From positions 30,754 through 94,753 of the IMG/VR virus record IMGVR_UViG_3300022699_000217: DNA of 64,000 nucleotides. One strand, 5' to 3'. Below are positions 25,537-33,349 of the stretch, piece after piece. Under the pieces are notes generated by a model, which was given only the letters and a program-made list of their open reading frames with translations, had not been told where the DNA came from and ran no database searches. Position 1 is the first letter of the stretch; each line of letters starts with the position of its first letter. The DNA comes from a virus. Position numbers and translations under genes: made by a program.

Positions 25537-25844
25537 CAGAGCAAAAAAACAACCAAACACCGAAGGCCCAAGACAACCCGTTCTACGCCATGGCGATGGA
25601 GGAGTGCGATTCGGAGATCTCGATCATCCGGCACATGTTCGCCAAGGCGGCCAAGGCGGAAGACACCGAAGCAGCCTGCAAAGCCGCCGAGACCATCGCG
25701 CGCATCAAGCAGTCAGCGATGATGAATGCGACAAGGATGAACGTGCTCATCGCCGAGGCGAACATGCGTGCCCGGCAGATGCCGCAGCCGCAAGCCATGC
25801 AAGACCCGGCCGCCAAGCTGTCCGCCGTTAAGGATGAGACATGA
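25533..25844 (+). CDS. Hypothetical 103-residue helical protein
   Basis: A small helical protein, Ala/Met-rich ('FAKAAKAEDTEAACKAAETI'), overlapping the preceding and following genes by four bases (ATGA) on each side. No motif recognised. Confidence 0.55.
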   Translation: MTEQKNNQTPKAQDNPFYAMAMEECDSEISIIRHMFAKAAKAEDTEAACKAAETIARIKQSAMMNATRMNVLIAEANMRARQMPQPQAMQDPAAKLSAVKDET

Positions 25845-26719
25845 GTCGCCCGGATGTGTTCCTGGAGCATTTCCCGCTCGCGGACGGCGAGGGGTTGTCA
25901 ACGAGCTTCGCGCTGGATGCGTGCACGTTCGACATCGGGGTTCCGGTCATCAAATGGTGCGACGCTGGCGGGTTCGATGGGTATGCCCGGAACGTCTCGG
26001 TGGAGACGGCGTTGAACCGCAAAACAGGGCGCACCCAGCGCAAGCGCATTTCCGGCAAGCGATACGGGATGCGGACCAAGGGCAGCCGGTCGATCTCGCA
26101 GATCATGATCCATCACACCGGGGGCGACGGGAACGGCGCGGGGAACGTGTTCAACACGCTCCACAACCAGCGTGGCCTATCGGTGCATTTCGTCATCGAT
26201 GACGACGGGACCATCTGGCAGTTTTTGGATTGCGCGGAGAAGGCGTGGCACGCAGGCGGCCACAACAATATCTCCGTTGGCATCGAGTGCAACCTGTATC
26301 CGCTTGCGGAAGAGCGCCCCGACTATTACTCGGAAGCCCGGCGCGAGCGGTTCGGGAATTTGCCGCACGAAATCGTTGAGGACGAGATCCACGGGCGCAA
26401 GATGAGGGTCTTTCAAATGCCGGAGCCGCAGCGAGAGGCGCTCGCCAAGTTATGCGCGGGCATCTGGGTCGCGCTGGGCGCGATTGCGTGCGACGAGGAG
26501 AACAAAGACCGCGGCGAAGCGTTGGGGATAGAGCCCCTGTTCCCGCGGATCCGACGAGCGATCCCGCGCACCGAAATCGCTCGTCCGAAAAAGCACATCG
26601 GGATGATCGGGCATCTGCAGGCAACGAAGCGCAAGATCGACCCAGCGGGCTTTCCGTGGGAAGATTTTGAGCGGAGGGTCGCGATGCACTTCAGCGATTA
26701 CACCGCATTATGGAGGTGA
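25841..26719 (+). CDS. PGRP-fold N-acetylmuramoyl-L-alanine amidase (endolysin)
   Basis: A 292-residue enzyme of the Amidase_2/PGRP type, which cuts the amide between muramic acid and the peptide stem. Zinc-site residues are visible: HH at 91-92 in 'IMIHHTGG', 'WHAGGHNN' (137-141), and H258/D267 in 'GHLQATKRKIDPAG', the usual GH..KxDPG motif. 'LSVHFVIDDDGTIWQF' is the central strand. An 80-residue N-terminal extension has no named domain. No signal peptide, so a holin is needed for export. Confidence 0.88.
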   Translation: MSRPDVFLEHFPLADGEGLSTSFALDACTFDIGVPVIKWCDAGGFDGYARNVSVETALNRKTGRTQRKRISGKRYGMRTKGSRSISQIMIHHTGGDGNGAGNVFNTLHNQRGLSVHFVIDDDGTIWQFLDCAEKAWHAGGHNNISVGIECNLYPLAEERPDYYSEARRERFGNLPHEIVEDEIHGRKMRVFQMPEPQREALAKLCAGIWVALGAIACDEENKDRGEALGIEPLFPRIRRAIPRTEIARPKKHIGMIGHLQATKRKIDPAGFPWEDFERRVAMHFSDYTALWR

Positions 26720-26721
26720 GT

Positions 26722-27348
26722 ATGTTTCGTTTGTTTCTTGTGTTGATGGTGCTCCTGTGCAGCGGCGTGTCTGCCGCGGAACCGCCCGCCGAATCCAGGC
26801 AGCAGGAAGTCGCCCCGCCGATTGCACCTTCGGAGTGGAACACGGGGACGAAGGTCCTGCTCGCGCGTTCGTGCATCGGCGAAGCCGGCTTCCGCGCGCA
26901 AGAGGAATGCGTCGCCATCGCCTATGTTTACGCGGCACGTGCGATGCAGACGGGGGCGAGCTTTCGCACGGTTATGCGGCAGTACAGCTCGGCCATCAAG
27001 AAGCACGAGCAGCATCGGCGTCCGTGGCTCTTTGAGATCACCGCAGCGGGCACGCGCCCGACAAGCTGGCCGCGACACCTAAGCTGGCCGAGGCACCGCG
27101 AGGCCCTCTTTGCCTTGATGGCGGTCTTGGATCGGTGGGCTGCTGGAGAGATCCCAAATCCTGTGCCCGGCGCCAACCACTATGGATCAACCCAAGACCT
27201 TCATCGCTCGGACTACTTTACCGAGGCCATGTTGGTGCCCGCGCCAGCACATTTCCGGAATCGGTTCTTCGATGACACGGGTGTGCGAAAGCAAATCGGG
27301 ATGAGCCTGGTTCGGTGGAGGAAGAAATGCGGCCAACAGAAACGATAG
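26722..27348 (+). CDS. Secreted SleB-like putative cell-wall hydrolase
   Basis: 208 residues with a clear signal peptide (MFRLFLVLMVLLCSGVSA). The mature part contains 'ARSCIGEAGFRAQEECVAIAY' with E54 and 'PVPGANHYGS', which resemble the SleB/Hydrolase_2 fold where a Glu cleaves glycan strands or crosslinks. The start at 26722 follows GGAGGTGAG; an in-frame ATG twelve bases upstream is less likely. Next to the amidase gene, so probably part of lysis or entry. The family call is moderate. Confidence 0.6.
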   Translation: MFRLFLVLMVLLCSGVSAAEPPAESRQQEVAPPIAPSEWNTGTKVLLARSCIGEAGFRAQEECVAIAYVYAARAMQTGASFRTVMRQYSSAIKKHEQHRRPWLFEITAAGTRPTSWPRHLSWPRHREALFALMAVLDRWAAGEIPNPVPGANHYGSTQDLHRSDYFTEAMLVPAPAHFRNRFFDDTGVRKQIGMSLVRWRKKCGQQKR

Positions 27349-27551
27349 AAGGACACAACTCAATCGATGACACGATTCGAAAGCTGATTGCAGTTGCGAG
27401 GCCGGAGGGGGATGTATTTAGGCGGCTGGAACGGTACGAGTACATGATTTCGCAAAACATATTCATCGGCGAAGCAGCAATGCGGTTCATTGCGGATCTA
27501 GTGGACAAATACAACGCGGCAATCGTCGCATCAAAACAGGAGCAAAAATGA
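27327..27551 (+). CDS. Hypothetical 74-residue protein
   Basis: A small helical protein overlapping the end of the SleB-like gene by 22 bases, with GGAGGAAGAA upstream of its ATG. No motif. The next gene overlaps its stop codon. Confidence 0.5.
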   Translation: MRPTETIEGHNSIDDTIRKLIAVARPEGDVFRRLERYEYMISQNIFIGEAAMRFIADLVDKYNAAIVASKQEQK

Positions 27552-27907
27552 GCAAGGTGACAATCGGCATTATGGATCGCTCCATGGACCCACCCAAGTG
27601 GAAGGGCACCGTCACGATGGACGCTCCGCTTGACGAGCTGAAGCGCGGCGACAAGTTTGCGCGGGGGGCGTTCAAGGCAGCCGTCGAAGCCAAGATGAGT
27701 GAGATGGGGCTGTTCATCGAATCGCTGAACACCGTCCACTCGATGCCGGAAGGGATTCCACGATGCGACTACGTGGCGACCGTGCTCCCGAAGGAGGTGT
27801 CGCGGGCATTCGCAGCCAAGAAAACTCGGACGCGCCCTGTCATCCGTGGTGGCAAGACCATTCAACGAGGGCACGACGTGGGCGTGCCGACGAGGAAGCC
27901 GGAATGA
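27548..27907 (+). CDS. Hypothetical 119-residue protein
   Basis: Mixed alpha/beta protein ('KVTIGIMDRSMDPPKWKGTV', then 'KRGDKFARGAFKAAVEAKMSE') with a basic C-terminal tail. Overlaps both neighbours by four bases. No family recognised. Confidence 0.5.
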   Translation: MSKVTIGIMDRSMDPPKWKGTVTMDAPLDELKRGDKFARGAFKAAVEAKMSEMGLFIESLNTVHSMPEGIPRCDYVATVLPKEVSRAFAAKKTRTRPVIRGGKTIQRGHDVGVPTRKPE

Positions 27908-28332
27908 GCGACAAGGGGAAAAGCATTAGCACGTATCAAACGCTTCTGTCCGACCCGGACGCGCCGTACCCAATTGAGTGTGACATGCCGATTGGGTACA
28001 GCCTGATTGGGCGGGCGCCGTACCCGGATATAACGGTTATGGACAGCAAGATCGTTCACGTCCGACAGCTAAAATACCAAGTCCTGCTACTTGAGGCGGC
28101 GGACGAGGACCAAACCAGGGTGGAGCACGTTCGCATCGGGCGGCTGGTTGCCGAGCTGGAAGGCGACGCGGGCGACGTGGAGATTCAACGGTTCCTTTTG
28201 CCAACCGATGACGATCCAGCGCCAGTTAACCTATCCCGATGCGCGGCGTGCCTCATGCAAATCCCGGAGGGCGAGGCCGTCGTCGTCGATGGCGAAGCAT
28301 TCCACAGGCATTGCTACATCGTAGAGGAGTGA
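27904..28332 (+). CDS. Hypothetical protein with C-terminal zinc knuckle
   Basis: A 142-residue acidic protein ending in 'CAACLMQIPEGEAVVVDGEA' followed by FHRHCY, that is C-x2-C and H-x2-C pairs spaced as in half a LIM or treble-clef finger. The preceding part is beta-rich. One of many small metal-binding-looking proteins in this genome. Role unknown. Confidence 0.5.
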   Translation: MSDKGKSISTYQTLLSDPDAPYPIECDMPIGYSLIGRAPYPDITVMDSKIVHVRQLKYQVLLLEAADEDQTRVEHVRIGRLVAELEGDAGDVEIQRFLLPTDDDPAPVNLSRCAACLMQIPEGEAVVVDGEAFHRHCYIVEE

Positions 28333-28334
28333 CC

Positions 28335-28568
28335 ATGGAAATCGCATTGAATCTTTTTTTCGGCGTCGTGCTGGTTGTCGTTTGCATCGCCTTCTTGATG
28401 TTGACGATAGCCATGGCGGTAACGAGCGTGCACGACTATAAGATGGCGCTGGATGAACGGAAGCCCGGCATCGTCTTTCAAGCTGCCGTGATGGTTCTGA
28501 CCATGCTGATGGCCACGGTAGTGAGCGGCGGCGCGGCCATCTCGCAGTTTATGGGGGTGTTTCAATGA
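28335..28568 (+). CDS. Small membrane protein with two membrane segments
   Basis: A 77-residue protein with two hydrophobic spans ('LFFGVVLVVVCIAFLMLTIA' and 'VFQAAVMVLTMLMATVVSGG') joined by a short charged loop. Size and topology fit a class II holin, but a second holin candidate lies at 30429. Starts at the ATG two bases after the previous stop. Confidence 0.55.
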   Translation: MEIALNLFFGVVLVVVCIAFLMLTIAMAVTSVHDYKMALDERKPGIVFQAAVMVLTMLMATVVSGGAAISQFMGVFQ

Positions 28569-28930
28569 CGACCAAGGCGGAAATCATCGCCGCAATTGAG
28601 GCCGCCGCAGATGCCTACCTGGCGGGAACGCCATCCAGCGATGAAGATGAGATCCGGCGCAAGGTCGTGGCGACGGTGCTTGGCAGTGTCGGGAGCCGGA
28701 TTGAGATCGCCGGGCAAGCGAGCGATAGCAACGCCGGGTTGAGCCCCGAGCCAACGGTCTTTGCAACCCTGATCGAAGGGTTCGCGGATTGGCTTGTGGG
28801 TGCTGGTGTGGGGAATATCGCTGCTATGCGAGCAAAGGTGAACGAGCTCATCGCCTCGCACAACCAGCTCATCGCCGACTACAACGCGGGAACCGTGCCC
28901 ACGACGGCATCGACGGTCACGCTGTTATGA
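28565..28930 (+). CDS. Hypothetical 121-residue protein
   Basis: An acidic, mostly helical protein (MTTKAEIIAAIEAAADAYLA) with a Thr/Val-rich C terminus. Overlaps the membrane protein gene by four bases and the next gene by four. It may be a structural or lysis-associated protein; no family recognised. Confidence 0.5.
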   Translation: MTTKAEIIAAIEAAADAYLAGTPSSDEDEIRRKVVATVLGSVGSRIEIAGQASDSNAGLSPEPTVFATLIEGFADWLVGAGVGNIAAMRAKVNELIASHNQLIADYNAGTVPTTASTVTLL

Positions 28931-29241
28931 TCGCCAAAACCAAGCGCATCAAGGACCGTGCCTTTCTCTCCTTCGCCAAGCAGCAAGGCGGCTTATGCTG
29001 CATCTGCCTGCGGTTGCACGGCGTATCGAGGCCAGCCGAGGAATTGCATCATTGGGGCGAGAAGGGGATGGGCCAAAAATGCCACGACTACGAGGTGGCT
29101 CGCCTTTGTCGGGCTTGCCACCGGGAACAGCAAGGGAAAAAACGGATGGCGTACATCCGGAGGGACGAGTTTGAAATCCTAGAAGCGATGACCAGAGACG
29201 CTTTGGATTTGATGATCTGCTACGTGCAAGAAGGGAGGTAA
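28927..29241 (+). CDS. Small HNH-like zinc-finger protein
   Basis: A 104-residue protein with 'CCICLRLHG', a doublet 'ELHHWGEKG' and 'CRACHREQQ', the C-x2-C, HH and C-x2-CH spacing of HNH/treble-clef nucleases such as the NinG/Ref-like group. A catalytic role would need the HH pair plus the final His, all present. It may nick DNA in recombination or packaging; this is inference. Confidence 0.55.
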   Translation: MIAKTKRIKDRAFLSFAKQQGGLCCICLRLHGVSRPAEELHHWGEKGMGQKCHDYEVARLCRACHREQQGKKRMAYIRRDEFEILEAMTRDALDLMICYVQEGR

Positions 29242-29243
29242 GG

Positions 29244-29858
29244 ATGCGAGCGTGCCTGTTTGCGATCATCGCAACGATGCTGGGGTGCAGCGTGCAACCG
29301 ACGCCGTGGCCGCAAACGACGGCCACAGACGATGACGACATGGAGCTGTGGGCCGATGGCGGCGCAGCTTTTATCGACAGCCAATCGACAGAAGGAAACA
29401 AGGAAACAGCGGGCGACACAGAGGAGGAAGAAAGCGAGTGGGTTGAACATGACTCTGAAAACGACAGCCAATCGACAGCTATACAGCAACCTATCGACAG
29501 CGAAACAGAAGGAAGCGATGAGACAGACACAGGCGTGGAGCAGGATACAGAATTTGAATGCTTAGACGATCTGGAATGCAATACAAGATCGCTGGGTATG
29601 ATTTGCTGCGACAATAGGTGCATCAACCCACTTGGGAACCCGGAGCACTGTGGTTCGTGTAAAAATGCTTGCATCGCTGAAGATGATTGCGTCATGGGTT
29701 TGTGCAGAGACGGGTTGGATGATGGGGACGATACCGCATCGACGGACACAGATACGTGCGAACCGTGCGAGCAGTATGACCCACCGAACGGCATCGACGA
29801 TGATTGTGACGGGTGGATCGACGAGAACGAAAATGATCCGAGCTGCGAGGAGGAATAA
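29244..29858 (+). CDS. Acidic lipoprotein with MopE-like metal-binding motif
   Basis: A 204-residue predicted lipoprotein: hydrophobic N terminus and 'MLGC' lipobox with C15. Then a Glu/Asp/Ser/Thr-rich region of about 100 residues. The C-terminal half has regular cysteines ('CNTRSLGMICCDNRC', 'CGSCKNAC') and ends in 'PNGIDDDCDGWIDENEND', matching the MopE-type putative metal-binding repeat common in Myxococcota and other deltaproteobacteria. GGGAGGTAAGG precedes the ATG. As a phage-borne surface lipoprotein it could be a moron gene (for example exclusion), which is inference. Confidence 0.7.
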   Translation: MRACLFAIIATMLGCSVQPTPWPQTTATDDDDMELWADGGAAFIDSQSTEGNKETAGDTEEEESEWVEHDSENDSQSTAIQQPIDSETEGSDETDTGVEQDTEFECLDDLECNTRSLGMICCDNRCINPLGNPEHCGSCKNACIAEDDCVMGLCRDGLDDGDDTASTDTDTCEPCEQYDPPNGIDDDCDGWIDENENDPSCEEE

Positions 29859-30442
29859 TGCGATGCGTGGTTGTTGAATCGCCATTTGCTGGCAACGTGG
29901 ATCAAAATACTGACTACGCCAAGCGATGCGTGCTGGACTGCATAAGGCGTGGCGAAGCCCCGTTCGCGTCGCACCTACTTTACACTCAAGACGGGGTCCT
30001 ACGTGACACCGTCGCGTTAGAACGACACAAGGGGATCGAGGTTGGCATGGCGATTGCCGAGCGAATGGACGCGACGGTGGTTTATACCGATCTAGGAATA
30101 AGCACCGGGATGATGTGTGGGATCGGCAACGCGCAGAGACTCGGGCGGCCGGTGGAATACCGGCGTCTTGATAATGGCATCGTAAGGAGGAAACAGCCCT
30201 GTTCATTGGAGGAGCTCGAGTTATGGATGGTTGATCAAGACGTCGACATCACGCAACGAGAGTGGCTGCTTAAATGGGCGGTGCGCAGAGCGCGCAACGT
30301 GTTTGGGTTTCTAGCCGATACCATTTGCGAGATCGCCTCTTTGAATCATGTCGATGGGGACACGTTGAGTTCAGCGACGTTTTTAGCGAAGCAAGCAATG
30401 AAAACAAGCGCAATTGAAGGAGATGAAGATGCAAATAACTGA
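29858..30442 (+). CDS. Nucleoside 2-deoxyribosyltransferase-like (DUF7768-type) protein
   Basis: A 194-residue protein. The N-terminal 105 residues ('VVVESPFAGNVDQNTDYAKR', 'FASHLLYTQDGVL', 'VVYTDLGISTGMMCGIGNA') match a phage domain distantly related to nucleoside 2-deoxyribosyltransferases (DUF7768/DUF4406 type): the 'SPF' start and 'D.G.S.GM..GI' loop are typical. The C-terminal half is helical. Possible role in nucleotide handling, not proven. Starts with TAATG overlap. Confidence 0.6.
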   Translation: MRCVVVESPFAGNVDQNTDYAKRCVLDCIRRGEAPFASHLLYTQDGVLRDTVALERHKGIEVGMAIAERMDATVVYTDLGISTGMMCGIGNAQRLGRPVEYRRLDNGIVRRKQPCSLEELELWMVDQDVDITQREWLLKWAVRRARNVFGFLADTICEIASLNHVDGDTLSSATFLAKQAMKTSAIEGDEDANN

Positions 30443-30749
30443 AGTTCTTTTGACGCCTCAGGTATTGATGCTCGCCGCAGCCATCATCGCCATCGTTTGG
30501 AGCGTTGGCATGATCAAGATTGGCGAAACGCAGATCAAGAAACACTGGCTTTGGCGAAACATCGTCCCCATCGTACCGCTCGTGCTCGGTGTGGCGGGCG
30601 CCTTTATGCCGGAGGTCATCTGTGATGGGTGCGCCTGGGGCACGAAGGTCGTCGCTGGGTTGTGGGCGGGCTTCATCGCCGCCCATGGGTACAAGGTGTT
30701 CAAGCGCATCGTGGTTGACAAGCTCCGCGAGCAGGCGGGGGGCGAATGA
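30429..30749 (+). CDS. Putative holin (three membrane segments)
   Basis: A 106-residue membrane protein with three likely spans ('VLMLAAAIIAIVWSVGMIKI', 'IVPIVPLVLGVAGAFMPEVI', 'VVAGLWAGFIAAHGYKVF') and a charged C-terminal tail. The layout fits a class I holin. ATG at 30429 has GGAG six bases upstream. It is followed by an overlapping membrane/coiled-coil gene and a lipobox-bearing ORF, so a lysis cassette is likely. Confidence 0.6.
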   Translation: MQITEVLLTPQVLMLAAAIIAIVWSVGMIKIGETQIKKHWLWRNIVPIVPLVLGVAGAFMPEVICDGCAWGTKVVAGLWAGFIAAHGYKVFKRIVVDKLREQAGGE

Positions 30750-31123
30750 CTTGGCGCTACGAGCAGGAGCCGTGGTGGAAGCGGTGGCCGGTGATTGTCT
30801 GGCTGTGCGTGTCGTTGGGGATCATGCTCATCGCTCGTGCGATAACTGGATTGTTTAAAGCACCTCGTAAAGCCGAGCCAGGAGCTGCGTCAAGCGCAGC
30901 GGACGCCGCCCTTGCACACTACACACAAAGCAAGCAGGACGCCCGCCAGGAGCTGTCACAGCTCGGTCAGGATATGGATCGTGCGGACGCTGCCGCAGAG
31001 CAGGCAAGAACAGCGGCTCGCAAAGCTGCCCAAACAAGGGAGGAACAACATGCCGCGATTGACGCCGCTACTGACGGCGATGCTGTTGATGCTGTGCTCT
31101 ACGGCCATCGCACAGACGACTGA
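30746..31123 (+). CDS. Spanin-like membrane-anchored coiled-coil protein
   Basis: A 125-residue protein with one N-terminal membrane segment ('WPVIVWLCVSLGIMLIARAI') and a periplasmic coiled-coil/linker ('LSQLGQDMDRADAAAEQART'), the topology of an Rz-type inner-membrane spanin. The next gene begins inside it in another frame, a hallmark of Rz/Rz1-type pairs. Sequence similarity to known spanins is not claimed. Confidence 0.55.
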   Translation: MTWRYEQEPWWKRWPVIVWLCVSLGIMLIARAITGLFKAPRKAEPGAASSAADAALAHYTQSKQDARQELSQLGQDMDRADAAAEQARTAARKAAQTREEQHAAIDAATDGDAVDAVLYGHRTDD

Positions 31124-31508
31124 GCCGTCCCGCCCCACGGAGCAACGAGCGTTCCCGGAGGCCGCTCGAATCATCATGGATGGCACGGAATATCGGTGCT
31201 ACGAGGCCAACGGTGACGAGTGGAAGCAGGTAGCGCACATCGTTGTGGATTACCGAGCGTTCTTCGCGTGGGCGACATGGGCCGATGCCGAAATGGCGAA
31301 GTTGGCAATTCTGCATGAGAAAAATCTGGTCCTCGAGCGCTTCTCTAGGGACACCGAGCTGGCCCTAAAAATTACAACCGATGCGTACCACCAAGAACAG
31401 GAGCTGCGGCAGGCCGCCGAGCGGCAAAGGCGGCTGGTCCAGATTGTTTTTGGGAGCTGCATCGCCATCGAAGCTGCCGCAATCGTGTGGTTGGCACTAA
31501 GGAGGTGA
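31050..31508 (+). CDS. Spanin-like protein with signal/lipobox and C-terminal membrane segment
   Basis: A 152-residue protein embedded 74 bases into the previous gene. Its start 'MPRLTPLLTAMLLMLC' has a Cys at residue 16 that could be lipidated, though the motif LMLC is not canonical; a signal-peptidase-I site (AIA-Q, 21/22) is the alternative. The C terminus is a membrane segment ('IVFGSCIAIEAAAIVWLAL') ending in basic residues. Signal plus C-terminal span is the topology of unimolecular spanins such as T1 gp11. GGGAGGAACA precedes the ATG. Confidence 0.55.
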   Translation: MPRLTPLLTAMLLMLCSTAIAQTTEPSRPTEQRAFPEAARIIMDGTEYRCYEANGDEWKQVAHIVVDYRAFFAWATWADAEMAKLAILHEKNLVLERFSRDTELALKITTDAYHQEQELRQAAERQRRLVQIVFGSCIAIEAAAIVWLALRR

Positions 31509-31509
31509 G

Positions 31510-32025
31510 ATGAACGGTGATTTCCAAGAGGTGGAGCGCCTGCTTCACACTAGCCAGATAATGTGCAAAACAGTCAAACTGACAATCAGCGGAAAGGACA
31601 TCTACTTCAAGATCGGCTACGCGAAAGACCGCCCGGTTTACATCGATATAACGTTCGGCAGAGACGCCGAGTACATCAGGAAGCACGAGGTAAGATGCTC
31701 CAAGTGCAAGAACGAGTATCTAAACGCTGAGGCGAACGATCTGGCGACCCAGCTCGTGACGAGTGCTCGTGCACACCTGGAAGTGACCGGCCGGATGGCC
31801 ACGGCGATGCTCCAGTCCGGCGTTTGGGGACTGGATGACATCATTGGGATGTGGCGTGCAACCAACTTCGAGCCCGCCGGGCTGTGCCTGCAACTCCCGG
31901 CTTTCGACCTGACCAGCGGCGAGGAGATCGAGGGCAGCGCTTCGATTGTCAACTCCCCGCTGGACGCGTTCGCGCGGTACGCCGAGCGGCGGCGCAGGGA
32001 TTGGGAAAAGGAGCTGTGCGAATGA
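31510..32025 (+). CDS. TSCPD-domain-like protein
   Basis: A 171-residue protein. Residues 18-125 have the pattern of the TSCPD domain of class II ribonucleotide reductases and relatives: 'LTISGKDIYFKIGYAKDRPV', then 'ATQLVTSARAHLEVTG' and 'LQSGVWGLDDIIGMWRAT' (usually 'LRSGVPLEEIIKQLKG'). 'CSKCKNEY' inserts a possible metal site. Free-standing TSCPD proteins may act as regulators of RNR; none is seen in this window. Moderate call. Confidence 0.5.
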   Translation: MNGDFQEVERLLHTSQIMCKTVKLTISGKDIYFKIGYAKDRPVYIDITFGRDAEYIRKHEVRCSKCKNEYLNAEANDLATQLVTSARAHLEVTGRMATAMLQSGVWGLDDIIGMWRATNFEPAGLCLQLPAFDLTSGEEIEGSASIVNSPLDAFARYAERRRRDWEKELCE

Positions 32026-32219
32026 GCTTTATTGATCCGGAGGAGGTCGAGGAAAAGCTTGCCGAGTGCCTGGAAGCCATGGATGACGATGACGATCTTT
32101 TCACCTCGTGGGAGGTATCGTTCCTCGAGAGCCTGGAGCTCTACATCGAGGAGCACGCCATCACGGCCAAGCAATGGGGCACTCTTAAACGAATCTACGA
32201 GGCCAAGGTCAATGTTTGA
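32022..32219 (+). CDS. Tiny acidic protein
   Basis: A 65-residue acidic protein ('VEEKLAECLEAMDDDDDLF') overlapping both neighbours. No motif. Retained for the coupling and the ribosome site inside the upstream gene. Confidence 0.5.
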   Translation: MSFIDPEEVEEKLAECLEAMDDDDDLFTSWEVSFLESLELYIEEHAITAKQWGTLKRIYEAKVNV

Positions 32220-32631
32220 GATCACACCGAAAGATGTGTTGCGCATCCTGCAAGACACGGAGGCCGCGTTCGACATCTCGAATTGCCACGATGCCGTCTT
32301 CGCCTGCGAGGATATGCCGGTGTTCCGCATCCACGATGGGGTCGTGCACCAGGCGTGCACCCGATCCATCCACGGCGTTCACCGACGGTATCGCCACGCG
32401 GCGAATGCACTCGAGACCATGGTCGGCAAAGTCGAGCAGGGTAAATGCCCCGACTGTGACGGGACCGGTTGGCTGCCGGCCGATAGCCCGGGGGCGGCGC
32501 GGAACCGCATTCTCTCCATCGTTTGCGGCGTGTTCCGTGGAATCAAGCTACCAGTAGACCAGGAGCGTTTGACAGGGGATGATCTTGTGGCTACATTAGG
32601 AGGGCAGTTTGGACGCTCTTTTCCCCTTTGA
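32212..32631 (+). CDS. Hypothetical zinc-knuckle protein
   Basis: A 139-residue protein with 'CPDCDGTGWLP', a DnaJ-like half zinc knuckle, at about residues 79-89, preceded by a His-rich helix ('RSIHGVHRRYRHAANAL'). It overlaps the previous gene by eight bases and is the last gene before an intrinsic terminator. Confidence 0.5.
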   Translation: MFEITPKDVLRILQDTEAAFDISNCHDAVFACEDMPVFRIHDGVVHQACTRSIHGVHRRYRHAANALETMVGKVEQGKCPDCDGTGWLPADSPGAARNRILSIVCGVFRGIKLPVDQERLTGDDLVATLGGQFGRSFPL

Positions 32632-32652
32632 GCGCTCGTTCCTTTTCCACGG

Positions 32653-32692
32653 CTCGGTTGGTATGGTCACGCCAACCGGGCCATTTTTTTGC
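32653..32692 (+). terminator. Rho-independent terminator
   Basis: GGCTCGGTTGG pairs with CCAACCGGGCC over eleven base pairs (one G-T) with a nine-base loop, followed by ATTTTTTT. It ends the 24.3-32.6 kb gene block. This is the clearest terminator in the window. Confidence 0.9.
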
Positions 32693-32735
32693 AAGCACTA
32701 ACAAAGATGACCCGCTACGGCGGGGAGGAGGAGCG

Positions 32736-33146
32736 ATGCAGCCTAAGAATGTGAAGATCTTTTGTCAACAAGAACAGCGAGTCATCGCCACGATGCCGCT
32801 TCCGCAGGCCGGGCGGCTCATCGATGCCAACTGGGTCTGGCGCGAGTACCGTCCGGCCGCGCAAGACTACGCCCTACCGATGAGGCGAACCAAAGATCGG
32901 GAGTACCTGCTTTGCCCGAAATGCTGCGGCAAAGTCGAGCTGGTTTCTGATGAGATCGAGCAGGTCAGCACGGAGAGCACGGAGCGCAATCTCCCCAAAG
33001 CGCCCAGCGTCTCGCGTGATGCGGTCCGGGCGAAAGTTATTTCGGATCTAAGCGGAAGCTTCCACGAGCGTGTTGACTCGAAAGCGTACAAGCCCGAGGG
33101 GCGACCCTTTGTGCTGGGCGCGGTGCGCGTTAGGGGGGGGCGATGA
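32736..33146 (+). CDS. Hypothetical zinc-site protein
   Basis: A 136-residue protein starting after GGGGAGGAGGAGCG, the first gene after the terminator. 'CPKCCGKVE' suggests a zinc ribbon half-site. The C terminus is basic. No family. Confidence 0.5.
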   Translation: MQPKNVKIFCQQEQRVIATMPLPQAGRLIDANWVWREYRPAAQDYALPMRRTKDREYLLCPKCCGKVELVSDEIEQVSTESTERNLPKAPSVSRDAVRAKVISDLSGSFHERVDSKAYKPEGRPFVLGAVRVRGGR

Positions 33147-33349
33147 AACCAACCGACCATCACCTAGTGACCCCTGCCCCGTGTTCACGGTGCGGACAGA
33201 TGTGCGGCCTCCAGCAAAGCCGCGACGATCTCAGCGAGCCGTTCATGTTCACCGTTTTCTGTCCAGAGTGCGCTACCGAGGGACCGGCTCGGCGGGAAAT
33301 CGCGGACGCGGTGTGCGCCTGGAACGAGGTGCAACATGCCGCCCGTTGA
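33143..33349 (+). CDS. Lar-like zinc-ribbon protein
   Basis: A 68-residue protein with 'CSRCGQMC', 'CPEC' and a C-terminal 'ADAVCAWNEVQ', the pattern of phage Lar-type (restriction-alleviation) proteins: two metal-binding pairs and a closing AWN motif. Lar counteracts type I restriction in lambdoid phages. The match is by pattern only. Confidence 0.5.
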   Translation: MKPTDHHLVTPAPCSRCGQMCGLQQSRDDLSEPFMFTVFCPECATEGPARREIADAVCAWNEVQHAAR

